In this document: positions 44,016-52,562 of the stretch, one piece after another | How positions within the stretch are numbered: position 1 is the stretch's first letter | How the letters are laid out: the number at the start of each line of letters is the position of its first letter | Assembly: GCF_030818255.1 (NCBI RefSeq) | Contig: NZ_JAUTAG010000001.1 | Span: forward strand, 1,736,001 to 1,800,000 | Reading direction: 5' to 3' | Origin: Microbacterium sp. SORGH_AS_0969 | GTDB lineage: Bacteria > Actinomycetota > Actinomycetes > Actinomycetales > Microbacteriaceae | DNA length: 64,000 bases | Made by a program: the position numbers and the translations under genes | The notes under the pieces: generated by a model | Databases searched by the model: none | Told to the model about the DNA's origin: nothing | What the model saw: the letters and a program-made list of their open reading frames with translations, nothing else

Positions 44016-45448
44016 GCTTCGACCACCGTGATCCCGGCACGGACGAGGACGTCTGGACGTCGGCCCTCGTCCGCGACCTTCCCGCGCTCGACCTCGACGT
44101 CGATCGGGTGATCGTGGTCGCTGCGCACCCCGACGACGAAAGTCTCGGCGCGGCGGGTCTGCTGGCCACGGCGGCGAGCCGCGGCATGCCGATCGACCTC
44201 CTCGTCGTGACCGACGGGGAGGGGTCCCACCCCGACTCGCCCACGCACAGCCCCGCGACGCTGGCGTTGCGCCGCCGTCGGGAGGTGCTCGACGCGGCCG
44301 ACATTCTCGGTCTGGTCGAGCCGCCGATCTTCCTCGGGCTGCCTGACGGGGGTACGGACCAGCATCGCGACACGATCGCCGAGGCGCTTCGCGACGCCCT
44401 CGACCGCGCGGGCCCGCACCGGGTGCTCGTGCTGTCTCCGTGGCGAGGCGACGGGCACCGCGATCACCGCATCGTGGGAGAGATCGTCGAGGAGGTCTGC
44501 GCCGCGCGGCAGGTGCGCTCGCGGGCGTTCCCGATCTGGCTGTGGCACTGGGGCGGCCCCGACGATGTGCCGTGGGATCGGGTCGAGCGCCTGCCCCTCG
44601 ACCCGGAGGCTCAGGATGCCAAGACCCGAGCGCTCGCCGCGCACACGAGCCAGATCCTCCCGCTCTCACCGGCTCCCGGCGACGAGGAGATGATCCACGC
44701 CCGCATGCGTGCGCACTTCGTCCGAGACAGCGAGGTGTTCTTCGCCCCGGTCCCGGCTCCCGCCGCGGGTTCGGACCCCGGCGAAGAGGAGGCCCTCGAC
44801 GTCGGGACGGCTCCGACCGTCGGCACGGCACCGGCGGAGCGACCCTCCGTCGGGCAGGACTACTTCGACGACATGTACGCGCGACACGACGACCCGTGGG
44901 GCTTCGACTCGCGCTGGTACGAGGAGCGCAAGCGCGCCGCGCTGCTGGCCGCCCTCCCACGCCGCCGCTACCGCTCGGCGTTCGAAGCCGGATGCTCGAC
45001 CGGTGCGCTGACGGCCGAGCTCGCCGAGCGGTGCGGTCGCGTCCTCGCGGTCGACCTCGCCCCCGCGGCCCTCGACCGCGCTCGCCGGCGGCTCCAAGGC
45101 CGCGCGAACGTGGACCTGCACCGCACCACGCTCCCCGCTGACTGGCCCGAGGGCGTCTTCGATCTCGTCGTGCTGTCGGAGGTGGCGTACTACTGGGCCG
45201 GTGCCGACCTCGGCCGCGGTCTCGCTGCGAGCGTCGGCTCACTGAGCGACGACGGTCATCTCGTGGCCTGTCACTGGCGGCATCCTGTCGCCGAATACCC
45301 GTGGACCGGTGACGACGTGCACGACGCGCTCGCCGCACGGCCTGATCTCGTGCGCCTGGCGCGACACGAAGAGGAGGACTTCGTGCTCGAGGTGTTCGCC
45401 CGCCCCGGGGCGCGGTCGGTGGCGGCCGAGGCGGGACTCGTGCCGTGA
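44009..45448 (+). CDS. PIG-L deacetylase fused to SAM-dependent methyltransferase
   Basis: 479 residues. N-terminal PIG-L/LmbE domain (about 1-240): VIVVAAHPDDESLGAAGLL supplies the zinc-binding HPDDE, and GDGHRDHRIVGE the third ligand; such enzymes remove acetyl groups from amino sugars. After a Pro/Glu-rich linker, a methyltransferase domain (about 285-470) has AFEAGCSTGALTAELAER as motif I, similar to NodS-type N-methyltransferases. Starts (GTG 44009 or 44012) inside the previous gene and its stop overlaps the next. A deacetylase-plus-methyltransferase acting on a glycan amine is a reasonable inference. Confidence 0.88.
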   Translation: MVSFDHRDPGTDEDVWTSALVRDLPALDLDVDRVIVVAAHPDDESLGAAGLLATAASRGMPIDLLVVTDGEGSHPDSPTHSPATLALRRRREVLDAADILGLVEPPIFLGLPDGGTDQHRDTIAEALRDALDRAGPHRVLVLSPWRGDGHRDHRIVGEIVEEVCAARQVRSRAFPIWLWHWGGPDDVPWDRVERLPLDPEAQDAKTRALAAHTSQILPLSPAPGDEEMIHARMRAHFVRDSEVFFAPVPAPAAGSDPGEEEALDVGTAPTVGTAPAERPSVGQDYFDDMYARHDDPWGFDSRWYEERKRAALLAALPRRRYRSAFEAGCSTGALTAELAERCGRVLAVDLAPAALDRARRRLQGRANVDLHRTTLPADWPEGVFDLVVLSEVAYYWAGADLGRGLAASVGSLSDDGHLVACHWRHPVAEYPWTGDDVHDALAARPDLVRLARHEEEDFVLEVFARPGARSVAAEAGLVP

Positions 45449-46164
45449 CGGCCGTGGCCGTGGTGATCCCCGCGCACGACGAGGAGGCGCTGATCGGGCG
45501 CTGCCTCGCCTCGGTGACCCGCGCGGTGGGGCACGCGCGCGAACGCGAGCCGGATCTCTCGGCGACGATCGTCGTCGTGCTCGACGCATGCAGCGATACG
45601 ACGGGCCTTCAGACGCGGCGGTGGCCGGTGCAGGCGCTCGAGATCTCGGCGCGCAACGTCGGCACCGCCCGTCGCACGGGTATCGCGCACGCGCTCGCGT
45701 CCCTTGACTCTGCCCCGGGCGACACGTGGATCGCGATGACGGATGCCGACACCGTCGTGCCGCGCGACTGGATCACGCACCAGCTCGAGCTGATGGATGC
45801 CGGGATCGACCTCGTCCTCGGCACGGTCCGCCCCGACTTCGCCGACCTCAGCGCCCGCCACGCGGCGTACTGGCGAGCCACGCACGAGCGCGGTCGGCCG
45901 CCGGGCAACGTGCACGGGGCCAATCTCGGCGTGCGCGCGAGCACGTACGTCGAGGCCGGTGGCATCCGGGATCTCGTCGAGCACGAGGACGTCGCACTCG
46001 TGCGCGCGGTGCGGGCTCTCGGCGCGCGCGAACGCGCGAGCGACGTGCACGAGGTCGAGACGTCGGGGCGGTTCACGGGACGCACCCCCGGCGGCTACGC
46101 GGCGTTCCTGCGGAGGGTGCACGCGTGGGTCGACGCCGCGCCGCTCGCGGCGCCGGGTGCCTGA
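45445..46164 (+). CDS. Family 2 glycosyltransferase
   Basis: 239-residue GT-A fold enzyme. VAVVIPAHDEEALIGRCLAS is the nucleotide-sugar start, IAMTDADTVVPRDWI holds the metal-binding DxD and GGIRDLVEHEDVALVRA the ED acceptor-base region. No C-terminal membrane helices, so cytoplasmic or peripheral. GTG 45445 overlaps the previous stop. It completes the acyl-CoA dehydrogenase-like / PIG-L-methyltransferase / GT2 operon, which probably makes or modifies a small glycoconjugate. Confidence 0.9.
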   Translation: MTAVAVVIPAHDEEALIGRCLASVTRAVGHAREREPDLSATIVVVLDACSDTTGLQTRRWPVQALEISARNVGTARRTGIAHALASLDSAPGDTWIAMTDADTVVPRDWITHQLELMDAGIDLVLGTVRPDFADLSARHAAYWRATHERGRPPGNVHGANLGVRASTYVEAGGIRDLVEHEDVALVRAVRALGARERASDVHEVETSGRFTGRTPGGYAAFLRRVHAWVDAAPLAAPGA

Positions 46165-46250
46165 CCCATCCAGCGGGGGTTCGTCAACCACCTCGGCCGC
46201 TCTCGGGGTGCCGCGCAGACTGGCCGTCCCCCGGATAGAGAGGCACCACC

Positions 46251-47432
46251 ATGAAGGCACTGACCTGGCAGGGCACGCGCAACGTGAGCGTCGAGGAGGT
46301 CCCCGACCCCGAGATCCTCGAACCGACCGACGCGATCGTGAAGATCACCTCGACCGCCATCTGCGGCTCCGACCTGCACCTGTACGAGCTCTTCGGCCCC
46401 TTCATCGACAGAGGTGACGTGCTCGGCCACGAGCCGATGGGCGTCGTCGTCGAGGTCGGCTCGGCCGTGACGAACCTCGCGGTCGGCGACCGGATCGTCG
46501 TACCGTTCAACATCTCGTGCGGACACTGCTTCATGTGCCGTCGCGGTCTGCAGTCGCAGTGCGAGACGACCCAGGTGCGCGAGTACGGCAGCGGCGCGGC
46601 CCTCTTCGGCTACACCAAGCTCTACGGTCAGGTGCCGGGTGGCCAGGCGGAGTACCTGCGCGTGCCGCTGGCCGACCACAACCACATCCGCGTCGGCGAC
46701 GACCTGCCCGACGACCGGTACCTCTTCCTCAGCGACATCGTCCCGACCGCCTGGCAGGGCGTGCAGTACGCGAACGTGCCCGAGGGCGGCACGCTCGCGG
46801 TGATGGGCCTCGGCCCGGTCGGGCAATTCGCCGCCCGCATCGGCGTCCACCTCGGCTATCGGGTGCTCGCCATCGAGCCCGAGCCCGAGCGGCGTGCGAT
46901 GGCCGAGCGGCACGGCATCCTGACCTACGACCTGACCGACACGGTCGTCGACGAACTGATCGACCTGACCGAGGGGCGCGGTGCGGACGGGGTCGTGGAT
47001 GCCGTCGGCATGGAGGCCCACGGCAACGGCGGCGCGAAGCTGGCGCAGAACGCCGTCGGCCTGCTGCCCGACGCCTTCGCGCGGAAACTCATGGACAAGG
47101 CCGGGATCGACCGGCTCGCGGCGGTCTACGCCTCGATCGACCTCGTGCGGCGCGGCGGCACGGTGTCGCTCAGCGGCGTGTACGCGGGCGAGGCCGACAT
47201 CCTGCCGATGAAGACGATGTTCGACAAGCAGCTGAACCTGCGCATGGGTCAGTGCAACGTCAAGCGCTGGATCGACGACCTGCTGCCGCTGGTCGAGGAC
47301 CCCGCCGACCCTCTCGGAGTGATGGATCTGGTGACCCACCACGCCCCGCTAGAGGATGCCCCCGACCTGTACGAGACGTTCCAGAAGAAGGAGGACGGCT
47401 GCATCAAGGTGGTGCTGCGACCCGGTTCCTGA
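46251..47432 (+). CDS. Zinc-dependent alcohol dehydrogenase (formaldehyde-dehydrogenase-like MDR)
   Basis: 393-residue medium-chain dehydrogenase. Catalytic zinc ligands in AICGSDLHLYE and VLGHEPMGVVVEVG; the structural zinc cysteines in CGHCFMCRRGLQSQC; the cofactor loop in AVMGLGPVGQFAARIG, with Glu in VLAIEPEPERR favouring NAD. The long insert before HHAPLEDAPDLYETF and overall length resemble glutathione-independent formaldehyde dehydrogenases. Stands alone with its own start. The substrate is not fixed by sequence. Confidence 0.91.
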   Translation: MKALTWQGTRNVSVEEVPDPEILEPTDAIVKITSTAICGSDLHLYELFGPFIDRGDVLGHEPMGVVVEVGSAVTNLAVGDRIVVPFNISCGHCFMCRRGLQSQCETTQVREYGSGAALFGYTKLYGQVPGGQAEYLRVPLADHNHIRVGDDLPDDRYLFLSDIVPTAWQGVQYANVPEGGTLAVMGLGPVGQFAARIGVHLGYRVLAIEPEPERRAMAERHGILTYDLTDTVVDELIDLTEGRGADGVVDAVGMEAHGNGGAKLAQNAVGLLPDAFARKLMDKAGIDRLAAVYASIDLVRRGGTVSLSGVYAGEADILPMKTMFDKQLNLRMGQCNVKRWIDDLLPLVEDPADPLGVMDLVTHHAPLEDAPDLYETFQKKEDGCIKVVLRPGS

Positions 47433-47442
47433 GGCCCCGCTC

Positions 47443-47526
47443 GGGTACCGTCACGCGGAGTCCGGCCGTGACACTCCGGACCGGGGTCGTCCCTGGCGGC
47501 GTGTCGGCCACGGACTCCGCGGGACG
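47443..47526. repeat. Repeat family D, inverted copy
   Basis: TACCGTCACGCGGAGTCCGG at 47443 is the reverse complement of the end of the copy at 42784-42875. GGCGTGTCGGCCACGGACTC near 47500 matches the reverse complement of its beginning. It lies in the 134-bp gap between the convergent alcohol dehydrogenase and ATP-grasp genes. Confidence 0.7.
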
Positions 47527-47566
47527 GCCCGGGGCGCTCAGCCAGGGACTCCGGATGCCGGGGAAG

Positions 47567-48790
47567 TTACGCGCTACCCGCGTGCACGGCCTCGAGGGCC
47601 TCGGCATCCGCGTCGCTCATGCCCTCGATCGGCTCGCCGTTCCACACGATGTCGTCGCCGAGCGCCGCGAGGATCTCTTTGCGGTCGCCGTGCGAGATCT
47701 TCGCGCCGTGGACGATGGTCGCCGGGCTCCAGAGCATCGCCGCGCCGTCCCACCAGCCCGCGCCGACGTCGCGCACGTGCAGCAGATCGTGCAGGGTCTT
47801 GGGCAGGTGCGACAGCGGCTCGGTGAACGCGTCGGCGAGCACCGCGAGGGTGATCTGGCGCTCCGTGCCGGGGATCGCGACCACCGGTTCGGTGAGCTCG
47901 CCCTGGATGGCCTTCGACACGTCCTCGGCGTCCAGCAGGATGACGCCGTTCGTGGGGCGCGGGTTGCACTCGATGATCTTGTAGTCGGGGGCCGCCTCGG
48001 TGCCGTGGTCGACGAAGTCGAAAGAGATCTGGCCCGTGAACCCGGGGTCGAGGGTGTCGACGAGCTGCTGCGTGTAGCGCAGGGTGTCGGTGCTGTCGAC
48101 GGCGATGAACGCGATCGCGGTCGAGTGCGCCCACTGCTCGGCGGCCTTGTAGGTCGTGTGCACCTGGACCTTGCCGTCGACGACGACGCTGTAGGTGCAC
48201 ACCATCGGCCCGTCGACGAACGGCTGGACGAGCCAGGGCTGCTCGGGCGTGGGCACGCACTCTTCGACGGGGATCTTGCCGGCGAGCGGGCCGGTGTTCG
48301 TCAGCAGGCCGACTCCGCCGCGCGAGAAGGCCGCGCGGGCGAAGTACCGGGGGAAACTGTCGATCGCGGTCCGCAGTTCCTCGGGGGAGGTGACGACGAC
48401 CGTCTCGGGGATGGGGACCCCGGCATCCTGAGCCAGGCGCTGGAAGCTCGCCTTGTCGTGCAGGCGTGCCAGGTCGGCGAAGGTGCCGGAGAAGAGGCGG
48501 ACGCCGGAGGGGAGGTCGGCCACGCGCGCGGCGAGGTAGAAGACCTCCTCGAACGTCGGGATGATCAGGTCGATGTCGTGCTTCTCGACGTAGTCGCTCA
48601 CCGCGGCGATGAACGCATCGGTCTCGAAGCGCGGCGACGGGGTCGCCAGGTGTCCGGCGAGGAAGCGCGAGTGGTTGCCCACCGCGCCGTCGTAGGTGTC
48701 GCTCGCGAAGACCGTGTGGCCCACGCTCCCGAGCTTGCGGATGAGGTCGAGGGCGAAGGTGTTACGGGAACTGGTGACGAGCACGCGCAT
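47567..48790 (-). CDS. ATP-grasp domain protein
   Basis: 407 residues. An N-terminal pre-ATP-grasp Rossmann unit (MRVLVTSSRNTFALDLIRKL) is followed by the ATP-grasp domain: YFARAAFSRGGVGLLTN is the phosphate-loop region and YKIIECNPRPTNGVIL carries the Mg-binding Glu and Asn. Related to carbamoyl-phosphate-synthase-like and peptide-ligase enzymes that join a carboxylate to an amine. Divergent, across 106 bp, from a second ATP-grasp operon. The substrate is unknown. Confidence 0.87.
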   Translation of the reverse strand: MRVLVTSSRNTFALDLIRKLGSVGHTVFASDTYDGAVGNHSRFLAGHLATPSPRFETDAFIAAVSDYVEKHDIDLIIPTFEEVFYLAARVADLPSGVRLFSGTFADLARLHDKASFQRLAQDAGVPIPETVVVTSPEELRTAIDSFPRYFARAAFSRGGVGLLTNTGPLAGKIPVEECVPTPEQPWLVQPFVDGPMVCTYSVVVDGKVQVHTTYKAAEQWAHSTAIAFIAVDSTDTLRYTQQLVDTLDPGFTGQISFDFVDHGTEAAPDYKIIECNPRPTNGVILLDAEDVSKAIQGELTEPVVAIPGTERQITLAVLADAFTEPLSHLPKTLHDLLHVRDVGAGWWDGAAMLWSPATIVHGAKISHGDRKEILAALGDDIVWNGEPIEGMSDADAEALEAVHAGSA

Positions 48791-48884
48791 GGAGGCACCC
48801 TTTGTCGTGGCGGCGGACGTAGGCGTCACTCTATCCACCAGCCGGGGTCCCCGCCGGGAAACGTGTCGGCAACACGGCCGTGAG

Positions 48885-48896
48885 TAGAGTCGTCGC
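48885..48896 (+). promoter_or_regulatory. Possible leaderless promoter of the permuted ATP-grasp operon
   Basis: TAGAGT at 48885-48890 is a fair -10 box and the ATG follows six bases later at 48897, with no ribosome site between. That spacing is typical of leaderless actinobacterial transcripts. No good -35 is visible, so this is tentative. Confidence 0.45.
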
Positions 48897-50693
48897 ATGG
48901 GTGACCTGTTCGACGGTTACGGCTCCACGCTGGCGCCGCGCAAGACCGCTTCCGGCGTCCCGGCGTTCGATGAGATGTTCGGCCTTCCGGCGAGTCCCGG
49001 AGAAGCCGCCCCCTCTCGTGAGGCGTACCGGGAGCTGTACCAGACGCTCGCGAAGATGACGCAGGAAGAGCTGCGCGGCCGCACCGAGTCGCTCGCCAGT
49101 TCGTACCTCGCGCAGGGCGTGACGTTCGACTTCGCGGGTGAGGAGCGACCCTTCCCGCTCGACGCGGTCCCCCGCGTCATCGCGTACGACGAGTGGTCGC
49201 GCATCGAGGCCGGCGTCAAGCAGCGCGTCAAGGCGCTCGAGGCGTTCCTCGACGACGCCTACGGCAACCAGCACTGCGTGCGCGACGGCATCCTGCCCGC
49301 TGGCCTCATCTCGTCGTCGCAGTACTTCTATCGCCAGGCGGCCGGCATCCGCAGTGCCAACGGCGTGCGCATCCAGGTGTCGGGCATCGATCTGATCCGC
49401 GATGAGCACGGCGAGATGCGCGTGCTCGAAGACAACGTGCGCGTGCCCTCGGGCGTCTCGTACGTCATCTCGAACCGCCGCGTCATGGCCCAGACGCTGC
49501 CCGAGCTGTTCGTCTCGATGCGCGTGCGCCCCGTCGGCGACTACCCCAACAAGCTTCTCGCGGCCCTCCGCGCGTCGGCCCCACCCGGAATCGACGACCC
49601 GAACATCGTCGTGCTCACGCCGGGTGTCTACAACTCGGCGTACTTCGAGCACACGTTGCTCGCACGCCTGATGGGCGTCGAGCTGGTCGAGGGCCGCGAC
49701 CTGCTGTGCATCGGCGGCAAGGTGTTCATGCGCACCACGCGCGGCCCGCAGCGCGTCGACGTGATCTACCGCCGCGTCGACGACGACTTCCTCGACCCGC
49801 TGCAGTTCCGCGCCGACTCGATGCTCGGAGCCCCCGGCCTCATGCTGGCGGCGCGCCTGGGAAACGTCACGATCGCGAACGCCGTGGGCAACGGCGTCGC
49901 GGACGACAAGCTGCTCTACACCTACGTGCCCGACCTCATCCGGTACTACCTCGCCGAGGAACCGATCCTCAAGAACGTCGACACCTGGCGGCTCGAGGAT
50001 CCGGGCGCCCTCGAAGAGGTGCTCGACCGTCTTCCTGAGCTCGTCGTGAAGCCCGTCGACGGGTCAGGTGGCAAGGGGCTCGTCGTGGGTCCGGACGCCT
50101 CGCCGGCCGAGCTCGACGCGCTTCGCAAGCGCCTCCTCGCCGACCCCCGCGGGTGGATCGCACAGCCGGTCGTCATGCTCTCGACCATTCCGACGCTCGT
50201 CGAGGACGGCATGCGTCCGCGGCACGCCGACCTGCGCCCCTTCGCCGTGAACGACGGCGACGACATCTGGGTGCTGCCCGGCGGGCTCACGCGCGTCGCC
50301 CTCCCCGAGGGGCAGCTCGTCGTGAACTCGAGCCAGGGCGGCGGGTCGAAGGACACGTGGGTGATCGGCGGCGCCGCCCCCTCGCACGTCGAGTACGGCC
50401 AGGGCAACGGTGTTTCGGGCCTCGTCGCCGATCAGGCGGCGGTCACCGAGTCGATCCCGATCATCTACGACGGTCAGCCGGCTCCCGCCACCGCTCCCCG
50501 CGACCCGCGCGCGGGCGGGCGAGAGCAGCAGGAACAGCAGCAGCAGGACGCGGTCGTCGAGCACGGTCCGCAGGCCGAGCAGCAGCAGCAACAGGCCGAG
50601 CGACGGGTTCCGGACCCTTCGACGGGCTCAGGGTCCTCGGCGGGCTCAGGGTCCTCGGCGGGCTCGGAGACGGGGGAGGCCGACTCATGCTGA
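48897..50693 (+). CDS. Circularly permuted type 2 ATP-grasp protein with repeat-derived tail
   Basis: 598 residues. Residues about 1-530 are the permuted ATP-grasp (DUF404/DUF407) enzyme: VLEDNVRVPSGVSYVISNR, VVLTPGVYNSAYFEH, DVIYRRVDDDFLDP and LPELVVKPVDGSGGKGLVVG, where the ATP-binding loop comes late. The last ~70 residues are unrelated low-complexity sequence: two Gln-rich runs encoded by CAG repeats, then PDPSTGSGSSAGSGSSAGS, encoded by a family-A repeat (50612-50636) and its partial copies. The stop overlaps the alpha-E gene. The family is predicted to form amide bonds in peptide-like products. Confidence 0.9.
   Translation: MGDLFDGYGSTLAPRKTASGVPAFDEMFGLPASPGEAAPSREAYRELYQTLAKMTQEELRGRTESLASSYLAQGVTFDFAGEERPFPLDAVPRVIAYDEWSRIEAGVKQRVKALEAFLDDAYGNQHCVRDGILPAGLISSSQYFYRQAAGIRSANGVRIQVSGIDLIRDEHGEMRVLEDNVRVPSGVSYVISNRRVMAQTLPELFVSMRVRPVGDYPNKLLAALRASAPPGIDDPNIVVLTPGVYNSAYFEHTLLARLMGVELVEGRDLLCIGGKVFMRTTRGPQRVDVIYRRVDDDFLDPLQFRADSMLGAPGLMLAARLGNVTIANAVGNGVADDKLLYTYVPDLIRYYLAEEPILKNVDTWRLEDPGALEEVLDRLPELVVKPVDGSGGKGLVVGPDASPAELDALRKRLLADPRGWIAQPVVMLSTIPTLVEDGMRPRHADLRPFAVNDGDDIWVLPGGLTRVALPEGQLVVNSSQGGGSKDTWVIGGAAPSHVEYGQGNGVSGLVADQAAVTESIPIIYDGQPAPATAPRDPRAGGREQQEQQQQDAVVEHGPQAEQQQQQAERRVPDPSTGSGSSAGSGSSAGSETGEADSC
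50612..50668. repeat. Family A repeat inside the permuted ATP-grasp gene
   Basis: GGACCCTTCGACGGGCTCAG begins the 25-bp copy at 50612-50636; two further GGCGGGCTC(A/G)GGGTCC-like partial copies follow to 50668. It is read in frame as Pro/Ser/Thr/Gly-rich sequence at the C-terminus. The core matches the intergenic copies at 2652-2676 and 51620-51686. Confidence 0.85.
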
Positions 50694-51619
50694 GCCGCAT
50701 CGCAGAAAGCCTGTTCTGGATCGGGCGGTACATCGAGCGCAGCGACGGGACCGCGCGCATCCTCGACGTCCACCTGCAGCTCCTCCTCGAGGACCCCTGG
50801 ATCGACGAGGACACCGCGTGCCGGTCGCTCCTCAGCGTCATGGGGTCGGCCTGGCCCGAGAACGTCGACACCGTGCGCCGCGACGACGTTCTGGCCCGCC
50901 TCGCCGTGGACCGCATGAATCCGTCGAGCATCGCGTACTCGATCACCGCGGCGCGCGAGAACGCCCGCCGCGCGCGGGAGATCGTCTCGACCGAGCTGTG
51001 GGAGATCCTCAACACCACGAACTCCCGGATGCCACGGCGTCTGCAGACCGAGAAGGTGCACGAGTTCTTCCAGTGGGTGCGAGAGCGCGCCGCCCTGGCG
51101 ATCGGCATCGTCGACTCGTCGACGAACCGCGACGAGGCCTGGCAGTTCTTCACGCTCGGGCGCAGCATCGAGCGCACCGACATGACCGCGCGGCTGCTTG
51201 CGACGCGGTCGCTCACCGAGGTGTCCGGTCCGTCGTGGACGACGATCCTCCGCTCGTGCGGCGCGTACGAGGCCTACCTGCGTACGTATCGAGGGATGCC
51301 GAGCGCCCGCAACGCGGCCGAGTTCCTGCTGCTCGACCGCCTGTTCCCGCGCTCGATCATCTACTCGATCCAGCGCGCCGAAGACTGTATGAGCGCGATC
51401 GACCCCCGCGCCGACCGCGTCGGCCACTCGAACACGGTGCTGCGCGCGCTCGGCCAGATCCGCAACGACCTCGAGTACCGCCCGGTCAGTGACGTTCTCA
51501 CCGACCTGCCCGAGCACATGCAGCGCGTGCAGACGGTGACGCGGGAGGCGTCGGAGGCGATCCGGTCGCGTTTCTTCCCGACGCAGGCCGAGCCCAGCTG
51601 GATCGGAGAGATCTCATGA
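50687..51619 (+). CDS. Alpha-E domain protein (DUF403)
   Basis: 310-residue all-helical protein. MLSRIAESLFWIGRYIERSD and TLGRSIERTDMTARLL are the paired IER motifs of the alpha-E family; LNTTNSRMPRRLQTEKVHEF and GHSNTVLRALGQIRNDLEY are also conserved. The biochemical role is unknown, but it always travels with the permuted ATP-grasp enzyme and a transglutaminase. The ATG at 50687 overlaps the previous stop. Confidence 0.92.
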   Translation: MLSRIAESLFWIGRYIERSDGTARILDVHLQLLLEDPWIDEDTACRSLLSVMGSAWPENVDTVRRDDVLARLAVDRMNPSSIAYSITAARENARRAREIVSTELWEILNTTNSRMPRRLQTEKVHEFFQWVRERAALAIGIVDSSTNRDEAWQFFTLGRSIERTDMTARLLATRSLTEVSGPSWTTILRSCGAYEAYLRTYRGMPSARNAAEFLLLDRLFPRSIIYSIQRAEDCMSAIDPRADRVGHSNTVLRALGQIRNDLEYRPVSDVLTDLPEHMQRVQTVTREASEAIRSRFFPTQAEPSWIGEIS

Positions 51620-51690
51620 CCCTTCGACAGGCTCAGGGACCCCATCGACAGGCTCAGGGACCCCTTCGACAGGCTCAGGGACCCTTGGCG
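51617..51690. repeat. Three tandem family A repeats between alpha-E and transglutaminase genes
   Basis: Three consecutive (C)TTCGACAGGCTCAGGGACC copies at about 51621-51641, 51643-51663 and 51664-51685, the middle one with ATCGACAGG. They fill most of the 97-bp gap and start right at the alpha-E stop codon. All three have the same orientation. Confidence 0.9.
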
Positions 51691-51716
51691 CGACGCCAGG
51701 GTGAAGGGAACGTGCG

Positions 51717-52562
51717 ATGAAGCGTCTGCGGATCGAGCACCAGACCGGCTTCGCCTACCCCGGCGACGTGTCGGCGTCGTACAACGAAGCGCGCATGCTG
51801 CCGCACTCGACCGACAGTCAGTTCGTGCTGAGCTCGTCGCTCGACATCGAACCCTCGACGTCGGTCAACCAGTACGTCGACTACTTCGGCACGCGTGTCG
51901 CGGCCTTCGACGTCCTTTCCCCGCACGCCGCCCTCACGATCACGGCACGGTCGCTCGTCGAGGTGCGGCCTCGCCCGATCGAGCACGCCGACATCACGTG
52001 GGAGCAGCTCGCCGTCGAGGCGGCGGGATCGGTGGCCACGGTCGAGCAGCTGACGCAGACGCGCCGCACGGCGCCGCATCCCGAGGTCGTGGAGCTCGCG
52101 CGTTCCATCGCCGCCCAGCACGATCGTCCGGGCCCGGCGGCCCACGCCATCGCCGAGGCCATCGGCGACGCGATCGAGTACATGCAGGGTGTGACGGGCG
52201 TGCACTCGACCGCCGTGGACGCGTGGGAAGCGCGCAAGGGCGTCTGCCAGGACATCGCCCACATCGCGATCGGGGCCTTGCGCGAAGTCGGCATCCCGGC
52301 CCGCTACATCTCGGGCTACCTGCACCCGAAGCCCTCGGCCGAGGTCGGCGAGGCCGTCACAGGCGAGTCGCACGCGTGGGTCGAATGGTTCGCGGGCGAC
52401 TGGCAGGGCTTCGACCCGACGAACAACATCGAGATCGGTGATCGTCACGTGCTCGTCGGCCGCGGGCGCGACTACAACGACGTCCCGCCGCTGCGCGGTG
52501 TCTACGCCGGTCCCGGCAAGAGCCAGCTCAAGGTGAGGGTGACGATCACGCGCGAGACGTGA
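51717..52562 (+). CDS. Transglutaminase-like cysteine protease family protein
   Basis: 281 residues. The N-terminal beta domain starts MKRLRIEHQTGFAYPGDVSASYNEARM, typical of the bacterial transglutaminase N-domain. The catalytic triad is complete: Cys in RKGVCQDIAHIAIG, His in ESHAWVEWFAG and Asp in FDPTNNIEIG. Forms an operon with the permuted ATP-grasp and alpha-E genes, in which it is thought to cut or transfer a peptide bond. Its 3' end overlaps the convergent TetR gene by 17 bp. Confidence 0.94.
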   Translation: MKRLRIEHQTGFAYPGDVSASYNEARMLPHSTDSQFVLSSSLDIEPSTSVNQYVDYFGTRVAAFDVLSPHAALTITARSLVEVRPRPIEHADITWEQLAVEAAGSVATVEQLTQTRRTAPHPEVVELARSIAAQHDRPGPAAHAIAEAIGDAIEYMQGVTGVHSTAVDAWEARKGVCQDIAHIAIGALREVGIPARYISGYLHPKPSAEVGEAVTGESHAWVEWFAGDWQGFDPTNNIEIGDRHVLVGRGRDYNDVPPLRGVYAGPGKSQLKVRVTITRET

